From: CAYGHG01 sp964349515
Lineage (GTDB): Bacteria; Oederibacteriota; PGYV01; CAYGHG01
DNA: 28,064 bases
Assembly (NCBI GenBank): GCA_964349515.1
Contig: CAYGHG010000027.1
Coordinates: 1-28,064, forward strand
Direction: 5' to 3'
In this document: piece by piece, positions 21,511 to 28,064 of the stretch
How positions within the stretch are numbered: the first letter of the stretch is position 1
How the letters are laid out: each line of letters begins with the position of its first letter
Program-made: the position numbers and the translations under genes
The notes under the pieces: model-generated
Databases searched by the model: none
What the model was told of the DNA's origin: nothing
What the model saw: only the letters and a program-made list of their open reading frames with translations

Positions 21511-24500
21511 TTATTTTTCTATTATTGCCCTTAAACCTTTTATCGGAATGACCAGCCAGTCGGGCCTGTTATCGGCCTCGTAACGTATCTCGTAGAGGGC
21601 TTTGTCCACCAGGTATGCTTCAAGCATTATATCAGTTTCCGCCTCTGACACGGGGATAAAAACCGCGCCTTCGGCCTCTTTCAGATAGGTTTTTTTGAAA
21701 ACCGACGCGGTGTATTCATACCATTTCTCCGCCCACTCGGAAAGTTTTTCCGCATCCTCGGGCCTGATGGCGGGATGCCTCAAAAGAGAGGCGTAAGCCA
21801 CATAATGAAACGAACGCATCATTCCCGCCACGTCACGCAGAGGCGAGCGTTTCAGCCTGCGCTCGGATATGGGCCTTGCAGGCTCGCCCTCAAAATCTAT
21901 GATCATGAAATCGTTTCCGGTAAAAAGCACCTGCCCGAGGTGATAGTCCCCGTGTATCCTTATTCTTGAAACATCAAATTTTTTGTCCGCCACTGCCTTC
22001 ATCTTTGAGAGGGCCCTGTCACGCAGCTCATAAATTTTCTTTACCTCTTCTTTTTGTTCCGGTTTCAGCAGATGAATTGACTTGTCCACCGCGCGGAAAG
22101 CGGCATTAAGCCCGTTTTTCATCGACTGAAACATCCCCCTCTGGTAAAGCAGGGACATCTTTTCAGGGGTGAATGCCGCGTCGTTTGCAACAGAGGCCAG
22201 CGCTTTGTGCATCTGCGCGGTGCGCCTTGCGAGCGTCTCGGTCATATTCACAAAAAACTCCCCGGTCAGGCTTCTGAATTCCTCCTCGGGTACCGACGAA
22301 GGCCCCGAAGAACCCGATTCTGCAGCGCTCTTTTCAAGCTCTTCTTTACGGGAAATAACCCGCTCATAAAATTTACCCACGTGCTCAAGGGCGTATTTCC
22401 AGCCGTCCCCCTCGTTTTTCACGAACCCCTGCAGGACAGAAACTGAATAGGCCTCATTACCGCCGTATTTTTTGTACAGAATATGCGCCTGATAAGGGGG
22501 CGAACTGTTGTAATCCGCCTCTGTTGTAAGCGCCCTCGCAATTTCCACCTCGGTATTTATGCCCTGCTCCAGGGCGCGTATGAACTTAAGCACTGATTTC
22601 CCGTTGTAAAGGACAGAGGTGTTTGTCTGGTCGCCGCCGACGGAATAGGATGGAAATACCGCCTCATCAGGCGCGTACTCCCTCTCAAAATCGCGCGAAA
22701 CTTCCGCCAGGACCTCGCCGTAGCGGCCCTTTAGCCTGCCCCTGTTTTTCATCAGGCTGAACAGTTTTGTGTGAAGGTGCCTGCTGAATATGCCGTCATA
22801 CATTATGCCGTGCCTGCCCGGCGAATGCACCTTTGCAATCACCGCAGCCGGAAAATTAAAGACTATCTGCTCCGCTTCGGATTCCCACGCGAAAAACAGC
22901 GGCAGTATATAATTTTCAGGCTGCCCCTCAGCGTAAACAACCTCAATAAAAAGTATTGCCCCCTCTTCTTCCCCCTCCGGCACGCGTATATTTTCTATTA
23001 ATGACAGCCTCCTGACAACCCTTGACTTGCCCCTGAACCAGCGGCTTTTTATCATATATTTTTTTAGCGCGTTTTTTACCAGCCACTCTTCAGCAGCGGC
23101 ATTCAGAGCGCCCCTGAATCCGGCCTCTGTTTCCATGACCGCAGTTTCCTCTCCGGCGTCTGAAACAAGAACCGACTGATCCGGCTTTAACTCAAACCAG
23201 AAATACCCGTAGGGCCCGAGCGTAAAGGAGTATTTGTCCGCGCTTATTTTCGGGAAGCTGTTATGGCTGAAAACCTCTTCAGGGACAAACCCCGTGTAGT
23301 TTTCAAGCCCGAGCAGCGCCGACTGCGAAAAACGCGAGAGATTTATCACAACGAGTATTTTTTGTTCTTCAAACTCCCTCACAAAAGCAAAGACTTTGGA
23401 ATTGGCGCATTCCACCTGCTTCATGGAACCCCTGCCGAAAGCCTTGAACTTTTTTCTCATGGCAATTACCCGTTTCATCCACCACAGCATGGATGAAAGA
23501 TTTTTTTCCTGGTTTTCCACGTTCACTGTTTCATAACTGTAATCAGGGTCTATGATTACGGGGAGAAAAAGTTTCTGTGGGTTTGCCTCGGAGAACCCCG
23601 CGTTCCTGCGCGAGCTCCACTGCATCGGAGTGCGCACTCCGTCGCGGTCGCCGAGGTAAAAATTGTCGCCCATGCATATCTCGTCCCCGTAGTATATGAC
23701 AGGGGTTCCCGGCATTGAAAAAAGCAGCATATTCATTACTTCTATCTTGCGCTGGTTGTTCCACAGCAGCGGCGCAAGACGGCGGCGTATTCCGAGATTT
23801 ATCCTGGCCCTGTTGTCTTTCGCGTAAAAACGGTACATCAGGTCGCGCTCCTCGTCAGTTACCATCTCAAGGGTGAGTTCGTCGTGATTTCTCAGAAAAA
23901 GCGCCCACTGGGAGCTGTCAGGTATTGACTCAGCGCCATCGAGTATGTCGGCAAGCGGAAAGCGGTCTTCGAGCTGTATTGACATAAACATCCGCGGCAT
24001 TACCGGGAAGTTAAAGGCCATATTGCACTCGTCGCCGTCGCCGAAATATTTTACCGCCTCTTCCGACCACTGGTTTGCCTCGGCAAGAAGCATCCTGTTT
24101 TTGAATTTGGAGTCCACGTGCGCCCTGAGTTTTTTTAGGAACTCGTGCGTCTCGGGCAGGTTTTCACAGTTGGTGCCCTCGCGCTGGTAAAGATAGGGCA
24201 CGGCATCAAGCCTTAAGCCGTCCACTCCGAGCGCAAGCCAGAAATCAATAACTTCAAAAACAGCCTTTTGAACCTCTTTGCTGTCGAAATTCAGATCCGG
24301 CTGGTGAGAATAAAACCTGTGCCAGTAGTATGCCTTTGCAACAGGGTCCCACGCCCAGTTGGAAGTTTCAAAATCCTTGAAAATAATCCTGGCGTCGGGG
24401 TATTTATCGGGGGTATCGCTCCAGACATAAAAATCGCGCTGTTTTGAACCCGGGGGCGAAGTGCGCGCCCTCTGAAACCACTCGTTTTTATCGGAGGTGT

Positions 24501-24843
24501 GGTTGAGGACGAGCTCTGTTATCACCCTCATACCGCGGCTGTGCGCTTCTTTCAAAAAATCCTTGAAATCTTTAAGTGTCCCGTAAGCCGGGTGGACGCC
24601 GTAGTAGTCGGCTATGTCATAGCCGTCGTCGCGCAGGGGCGACGGGTAAAAAGGCAGCAGCCACAGGGCCGTCACCCCGAGGTCTTTTAAGTAGTCAAGT
24701 TTTGAAATTAGGCCGGGAAAGTCGCCTATGCCGTCGGCGTCGGAATCGCAGAATGATTTTACGTGTATCTCATATATAACAGCGTCCTTATACCACAAGG
24801 GGTCGTTGTCAAGAGGTACTGTTTTCTTTTTCCTGTCAGCCAA
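21511..24843 (-). CDS. treS: Trehalose synthase-maltokinase fusion (TreS-Mak)
   Basis: The 1110-residue protein joins two GlgE-pathway enzymes. Residues about 15-555 are trehalose synthase (GH13), which interconverts trehalose and maltose: D213 (DGLRLDAVPYLY), E255 (LLAEANQW) and D321 (FLRNHDELTLEM). Residues about 575-1110 are maltokinase (Pep2/Mak), which phosphorylates maltose at C1 with ATP: K753 (SVLKFIR) for ATP, the loop HGDYHLGQ (964-971; D966) and IIDFEGEP (981-988; D983). The fusion probably channels maltose to the kinase. The start is TTG at 24843, with GGGAGG six bases ahead, and lies 20 bases after glgE. A serine- and glutamate-rich segment around 840-855 (SAAESGSSGPSSVPEEE) may be a flexible loop within the kinase. 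Confidence 0.95.
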   Translation of the reverse strand: MADRKKKTVPLDNDPLWYKDAVIYEIHVKSFCDSDADGIGDFPGLISKLDYLKDLGVTALWLLPFYPSPLRDDGYDIADYYGVHPAYGTLKDFKDFLKEAHSRGMRVITELVLNHTSDKNEWFQRARTSPPGSKQRDFYVWSDTPDKYPDARIIFKDFETSNWAWDPVAKAYYWHRFYSHQPDLNFDSKEVQKAVFEVIDFWLALGVDGLRLDAVPYLYQREGTNCENLPETHEFLKKLRAHVDSKFKNRMLLAEANQWSEEAVKYFGDGDECNMAFNFPVMPRMFMSIQLEDRFPLADILDGAESIPDSSQWALFLRNHDELTLEMVTDEERDLMYRFYAKDNRARINLGIRRRLAPLLWNNQRKIEVMNMLLFSMPGTPVIYYGDEICMGDNFYLGDRDGVRTPMQWSSRRNAGFSEANPQKLFLPVIIDPDYSYETVNVENQEKNLSSMLWWMKRVIAMRKKFKAFGRGSMKQVECANSKVFAFVREFEEQKILVVINLSRFSQSALLGLENYTGFVPEEVFSHNSFPKISADKYSFTLGPYGYFWFELKPDQSVLVSDAGEETAVMETEAGFRGALNAAAEEWLVKNALKKYMIKSRWFRGKSRVVRRLSLIENIRVPEGEEEGAILFIEVVYAEGQPENYILPLFFAWESEAEQIVFNFPAAVIAKVHSPGRHGIMYDGIFSRHLHTKLFSLMKNRGRLKGRYGEVLAEVSRDFEREYAPDEAVFPSYSVGGDQTNTSVLYNGKSVLKFIRALEQGINTEVEIARALTTEADYNSSPPYQAHILYKKYGGNEAYSVSVLQGFVKNEGDGWKYALEHVGKFYERVISRKEELEKSAAESGSSGPSSVPEEEFRSLTGEFFVNMTETLARRTAQMHKALASVANDAAFTPEKMSLLYQRGMFQSMKNGLNAAFRAVDKSIHLLKPEQKEEVKKIYELRDRALSKMKAVADKKFDVSRIRIHGDYHLGQVLFTGNDFMIIDFEGEPARPISERRLKRSPLRDVAGMMRSFHYVAYASLLRHPAIRPEDAEKLSEWAEKWYEYTASVFKKTYLKEAEGAVFIPVSEAETDIMLEAYLVDKALYEIRYEADNRPDWLVIPIKGLRAIIEK

Positions 24844-24863
24844 TCAACACCTCCCTGTTTATT

Positions 24864-26792
24864 TCAGCGCTTCACCCTGAATATGTGCACCGGCTTTTCC
24901 CAGGGTTTTAACTCCACGTAGTTTCCTCCGTTGCGCCACTTGTACTCGCCGCCCCAAAGCAGGTCCTCCACATAGAACGCCTGAGGCAGGCCGTGCTCTT
25001 CCGTGTCCAAATAAACGATGGCCGAGCGGCTGCTGTCGCAGTTTAAATTAACGACTGTAATCACCGCATTTCCGCCCTCTTCGGTTTTAATGTACGCTAT
25101 GACGTCTTCGCTGGTCGTTGCGAGAAACCTTGTGTTCCACGTTGACTGCAGCGCTTTGTTTTCATTTCTGATTGAGTTTATCTTTTTTACCTCTTCGTAA
25201 ATAGAGCCGGGTATTTTTAAATCCCATGCCTTTAACTCATATTTTTCATTGTTGTTGTTTTCTTCCTTGCCCGGAAACGGCTCATTGTCGCAGGTGATGT
25301 AAGCGCCGCCGTAAATGCCGTAGTTGGACGAAAGCGTCGCCGCAAGAACCAGCCTTACTATGTGCGCCGGCCTGCCCCCTTTTTGCAGGTACTCATGCAG
25401 TATGTCGGGCGTATTGGGCCAGAAGTTCGGCGTGAAAAATTCGCGCGAAGGGTATGAGGTAATCTCATTTACATATTCCTCTATTTCTTTTTTTGTATTG
25501 CGCCAGGTAAAGTATGTGTAAGACTGCGTGTAGCCCAGCTTTGCGAGCCTGTGCATTATTTTCGGCCTTGTAAAAGCCTCTGCGAGGAAAATAGCATCAG
25601 GATGTTTTTCCTTTACCTTTGCGACGGAGTATTCCCAGAACCCAAAAGCCTTTGTATGGGGGTTATCCACCCGGAATATCTTCACACCTTTCTCGGCCCA
25701 GAACATAAAAACAGAGGTAAGTTCTTCCCAAAGCGGCAGAGGGTCTTCGGTTTCAAAATTAAAGGGCACTATGTCTTCGTAGCGTTTCGGCGGGTTCTCG
25801 GCGTACTGGATGGAGCCGTCAGGCCTCCACAAAAACCACTCGGGGTGCTCTTTTAAATAAGGATGGTCGGGCGCGCACTGGAACGCGATGTCAAGCGCGA
25901 TTTCAAGCCCGAGCTTTGCCGCGCTCTGCACCATTTTTTCAAAATCAGCCATTGTGCCGAGCTCAGGGTTTACTTCCTTGTGGTTTTTGACCGCCCACGG
26001 GCTGCCGGGGTCGGCAGGGCCCGGTTTCAGAGTGTTGTTTTTTCCCTTCCTGCCTTTTACTCCTACGGGGTGTACGGGCGGAAAATAGACCACGTTGAAC
26101 CCGAGTTCTTTTATTTCAGGAAGTTTTTTTTCAGTATCGGCAAAGGTGCCGTGGCGGCTTATATCGTCAGAGCAGGAGCGGGGAAATATTTCGTACCACG
26201 CGCTGAACCCCGCGAGTTTTCTTTCAACCCTTACCTTGAGTTCCCGTTCATACTCGCTTACCAGCTCGGGATCCGGGTACATGGAAGCGACAAACTCCAG
26301 TTTTTCGTCAAGCGAAGCTTCATAAGCTTCGTCGCCGCGCCGCGCCAGTATGTCCGCGTGTTTATTGAGAAACTTTGCTTCATCACCCTTTGCCCTGGAC
26401 GCCGCGTCGCGCAGCAGTTTTTCCCCTATTTTGTATTCAACAGACAGGTCCTGCCCCGCCTCTTTTTTCTTAATCAGCCCCTTTTTCCAGCTTTTATAGT
26501 GGTCAACCCAGGCGAATATTCTGTATAAATAACATCCCTCTTTTTCCGTTTTAAAAGACCCGAGCCACTCGTCGTTCCATTTTTGTTCAAGCGGTGCAAT
26601 CTCCCAGCGCTTGGCCTTTTCATGTTTATAACGCGCAATTACCGTCAGTACATCGTGGCCGTCGGCATAAGCGTAAACCTCAAGGTCAACGCTCTCCCCG
26701 GGAAAACGCCGCACCGGATAATCCCCGCCGTTAACACACGGCAGCACACTCTCTATTATAACCCGCCTGCGAAGCCCGTCATTTTTAACCAT
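24864..26792 (-). CDS. glgE: Alpha-1,4-glucan:maltose-1-phosphate maltosyltransferase
   Basis: The 642-residue GH13_3 enzyme extends alpha-glucan by two glucose units from maltose-1-phosphate. The N-terminal region (about 1-190) is the beta-sandwich and helical dimer part. The barrel carries the family marks WYEIFPRS (199-206) and FPPVHPVGVKGRKGKNN (237-253). The catalytic residues are D376 (FRVDNPHTK), E405 (LAEAFTRPKIM) and D463 (NFWPNTPDILHEYL); their spacing (29 and 87) is nearly that of the Streptomyces enzyme (D394, E423, D480). GGAG precedes the ATG by about six bases. It is the first gene of the operon, directly behind a promoter, and uses the product of the TreS-maltokinase gene that follows. 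Confidence 0.96.
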   Translation of the reverse strand: MVKNDGLRRRVIIESVLPCVNGGDYPVRRFPGESVDLEVYAYADGHDVLTVIARYKHEKAKRWEIAPLEQKWNDEWLGSFKTEKEGCYLYRIFAWVDHYKSWKKGLIKKKEAGQDLSVEYKIGEKLLRDAASRAKGDEAKFLNKHADILARRGDEAYEASLDEKLEFVASMYPDPELVSEYERELKVRVERKLAGFSAWYEIFPRSCSDDISRHGTFADTEKKLPEIKELGFNVVYFPPVHPVGVKGRKGKNNTLKPGPADPGSPWAVKNHKEVNPELGTMADFEKMVQSAAKLGLEIALDIAFQCAPDHPYLKEHPEWFLWRPDGSIQYAENPPKRYEDIVPFNFETEDPLPLWEELTSVFMFWAEKGVKIFRVDNPHTKAFGFWEYSVAKVKEKHPDAIFLAEAFTRPKIMHRLAKLGYTQSYTYFTWRNTKKEIEEYVNEITSYPSREFFTPNFWPNTPDILHEYLQKGGRPAHIVRLVLAATLSSNYGIYGGAYITCDNEPFPGKEENNNNEKYELKAWDLKIPGSIYEEVKKINSIRNENKALQSTWNTRFLATTSEDVIAYIKTEEGGNAVITVVNLNCDSSRSAIVYLDTEEHGLPQAFYVEDLLWGGEYKWRNGGNYVELKPWEKPVHIFRVKR

Positions 26793-27164
26793 ATTTTCTC
26801 CGTATTTTTCAGTATTTAAAGCAGTATTTCATTATAAACCACGAAAATACATAATACAACGCTGTTTTGTCCTTGGTGGTTGTTTTTTTGATGTAATACC
26901 CCGCCCCTTTGGGGGAGAGGATTAAGGTGAAGGGGTAGTTTTATTAAAGTAAAACAACCGTCCCTCGTAGGGTGCGGCCATCGTGCCGTACCGCGTTTTT
27001 TTGTCTTACCGTCGTATCGCCCTCGCAGGGTACTCATTGCCTATTGCCATGGCACGGTGTTTGGTTTGTCTTCAAATACCGGGAGGGATAGGAATCCCCC
27101 CCTACAAAAATCAACCCGTCCCTTGCAGGGTGCGACCCATGTGCCGCACCGCGTTTTTTTATCC
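26793..27164. repeat. Gene-free spacer: operon promoter and repeat fragments
   Basis: The left end holds the glgE promoter. Next comes a block at about 26900-26935 (CCCCTTTGGGGGAGAGGATT, then AAGGTGAAGGGGTAG), of the kind often seen as repeats in bacterial spacers. Two related modules lie at about 26960-27002 and 27114-27158. Each runs from CGTCCCT through GCAGGGTGCG- or GTAGGGTGCG-like sequence to ACCGCGTTTTTTT, roughly 80 percent alike by eye. Small open frames here are made of repeat sequence. The second module begins just past the antitoxin stop and its hairpin (GGTGCG/CGCACC) may end that transcript. Confidence 0.65.
26831..26859 (-). promoter_or_regulatory. Promoter of the glgE-treS-glgB-treZ-GH57-treY operon
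   Basis: On the minus strand a perfect TATAAT (26831-26836) is preceded at 17 bases by TTGTAT (26854-26859), which keeps the TTG of the -35. The transcript would start near 26824, about 32 bases before the glgE ATG. No other good promoter is seen between the following genes, so this may drive all seven over about 15 kb. Confidence 0.55.
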
Positions 27165-27476
27165 TTACTTCCTCACATCGTGAATGAACCTGTCCAGGTC
27201 CATGTGCAGTACATTTGCCACCCTGAAGAACGTGCTGAGTTTGATGTCATCAACACCCTGCTCAAGCCGTGATATTACCTGTTGTTTTGTGCCGGCTTTT
27301 TTAGCCACTTCCTTCTGTGACATACCGTATTTTGAGCGCATTTCCCTTACACTTTCTGCAAACTCGGCAAGCAGTTCTTTTTCGTAGCCCTTTTTAAAGG
27401 CAGGCTTATTTTTCACGTCGTCGAACATTGTCTTGTGCGCCTTGAAGTCTATTACTGCTTTCTTTGTTTTTTTCAT
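27165..27476 (-). CDS. higA: XRE-family antitoxin (HigA-like)
   Basis: This 103-residue protein carries an HTH at about 51-74 (MSQKEVAKKAGTKQQVISRLEQG), the usual Cro/C1 type, followed by two helices. The first 45 residues are charged and probably wrap the toxin. It lies ten bases after the toxin gene, an order (toxin first) typical of higBA. AGGAGG sits six bases before the ATG at 27476 and lies at the end of the toxin frame; a further in-frame ATG 45 bases up falls inside the toxin gene. It is expected to neutralise the toxin and bind the palindrome in the operon promoter. Confidence 0.88.
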   Translation of the reverse strand: MKKTKKAVIDFKAHKTMFDDVKNKPAFKKGYEKELLAEFAESVREMRSKYGMSQKEVAKKAGTKQQVISRLEQGVDDIKLSTFFRVANVLHMDLDRFIHDVRK

Positions 27477-27486
27477 CTTTTCCTCC

Positions 27487-27807
27487 TCATCCTTCAAGTT
27501 CTCGTCTCCTGGAATCCGCAAATATTATGTCTTCCTGCGTAAAATCTTTCTTGTCAACCGCATGTACAAAGACAGCAGTACTGCCGTGCCAGTAATAAAA
27601 CAGCCTCATGCCTTCGGGCCGTAACTCATGTATCTTTGCCCCGATTTTCTTCGCGGAAGGCATCCCTAAAAACGGCCCCATTTCCTGAAGCCTGTCCATT
27701 TTCCTTTTTATCTTTCCCTGTTCCTCAGCCTGTTTCGATTTTATATAATCCTTCACAGGCATGCGTCCATTTGCTTTCTTATAATACGCAATCAAATACC
27801 CTGCCAT
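27487..27807 (-). CDS. higB: RelE/HigB-type toxin, Gp49-like family
   Basis: The 106-residue basic protein matches the phage Gp49-like branch of RelE toxins. Those are usually ribosome-dependent mRNA endonucleases. The core is seen in KIKRKMDRLQEMGPFLG (32-48), then KIHELRPEGMRLFYYW (57-73) and the strand-helix end VFVHAVDKKDFTQ. ELR with RLFY is the family's most constant part and holds the basic catalytic surface. GAGGGGG lies five bases before the ATG. The gene is complete and has a strong promoter with a built-in palindrome, so the pair looks functional. Confidence 0.88.
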   Translation of the reverse strand: MAGYLIAYYKKANGRMPVKDYIKSKQAEEQGKIKRKMDRLQEMGPFLGMPSAKKIGAKIHELRPEGMRLFYYWHGSTAVFVHAVDKKDFTQEDIIFADSRRRELEG

Positions 27808-27857
27808 TCAAGCCCCCTCTCGGCTTAAATATTTCCACCAATATTGTTGTCAATGGG

Positions 27858-27886
27858 AGTATACAACTTCAAAGTTGTAAAGTCAA
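27858..27886 (-). promoter_or_regulatory. higBA promoter with palindrome in the spacer
   Basis: On the minus strand, TTGACT (27881-27886), a 17-base spacer and TATACT (27858-27863) each match the consensus at 5 of 6 positions. Within the spacer and touching the -10 is TACAACTTTGAAGTTGTA (27862-27879), 8-bp perfect arms around two bases. This is an ideal operator for HigA autoregulation; binding is inferred. Confidence 0.75.
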
Positions 27887-28064
27887 CAGGTTCTTATTTT
27901 GATTATCATTGCAGCAGGTTTTTATTCATAGTGCCATATTTCAAAGGCAGGTTATCCGGCGATGTTTTGAGTCATGCACGGCGTGGGGTGTTTATCGCAA
28001 ATACCGGGAGGGTGATTGACGACAATTAAAACTCCCCTCTAACGACAATTATAATTCCCTGTTC
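27887..28064. other. Right-edge region, no gene seen
   Basis: The stretch behind the higBA promoter holds no convincing frame. It includes AAATACCGGGAGGGTGATTG (about 28000-28019), which echoes AAATACCGGGAGGGATAGG near 27074, so a repeat fragment of the same family is present. Confidence 0.5.

Noticed and set aside
20785..21534. Open frame of 249 codons on the plus strand
   Set aside because: It is the mirror of the glgB coding sequence; its composition is that of a shadow frame.
25863..26528. Open frame of 221 codons on the plus strand
   Set aside because: It is antisense to glgE, which is complete with all catalytic residues.
26816..27037. Small minus-strand gene upstream of glgE
   Set aside because: Its predicted protein (HLNPLPQRGG type) is a well-known translation of spacer repeats, and it overlaps the glgE promoter.
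1..28064. tRNA, rRNA or riboswitch
   Set aside because: I looked through the spacers for cloverleaf-like or known aptamer patterns and saw none; the folded elements present are simple hairpins in repeats.

Overview
The window comes from a bacterium with Shine-Dalgarno-led genes, sigma70-type promoters and many GC-rich palindromic repeats between genes. A 100-base run of N at 10694-10793 shows it is a scaffold from a draft or metagenomic assembly. Gene content (two-subunit class I fumarase, a citrate synthase of the Re type, the GlgE and TreYZ glucan/trehalose pathways, several lipoproteins with long signal peptides) fits an uncultured, diderm-like, probably anaerobic lineage. A candidate phylum near Goldbacteria, Elusimicrobia or Omnitrophica is my guess and was not tested.

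Layout. (1) 1-5162 is an accessory stretch read on the minus strand. It holds a propeller-type lipoprotein, an HTH-nucleotidyltransferase plus HEPN toxin-antitoxin-like pair with an unusual concentric operator, a methyltransferase and a second lipoprotein. The genes are separated by repeat-rich spacers. (2) 5163-5505 is a low-complexity inverted repeat carrying a promoter. (3) 5506-10617 is a plus-strand TCA-cycle cluster: Re-type citrate synthase, NADP isocitrate dehydrogenase, malate dehydrogenase and fumarase alpha and beta. No aconitase is included. (4) 10618-10908 is a repeat block containing the assembly gap. (5) 10909-11724 is a minus-strand lipoprotein with membrane segments. (6) 26792-11828 is one long minus-strand operon: glgE, a treS-maltokinase fusion, glgB, treZ, a GH57/DUF3536 glycoside hydrolase, treY and a GNAT acetyltransferase. 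Junctions are 15-53 bases in the first half and ATGA overlaps in the second half. (7) 27165-27807 is a higBA-type toxin-antitoxin pair with a palindrome inside its promoter.

How the genes work together. TreS and the fused maltokinase turn trehalose into maltose and then maltose-1-phosphate. GlgE polymerises this into alpha-1,4-glucan and GlgB branches it. TreY and TreZ do the reverse, clipping glucan ends back to trehalose. One transcript therefore encodes a closed trehalose-glucan loop, with a GH57 enzyme of unknown specificity translationally coupled between the two trehalose-releasing enzymes. The TCA cluster supplies most steps around citrate, 2-oxoglutarate, malate and fumarate.

I found no tRNA, rRNA, CRISPR array or transposase. 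The most unusual items are the concentric palindromes at the HTH-nucleotidyltransferase promoter, the GH57 gene inside the GlgE/TreYZ operon, the Re-citrate synthase TCA cluster, and the modular intergenic repeats.
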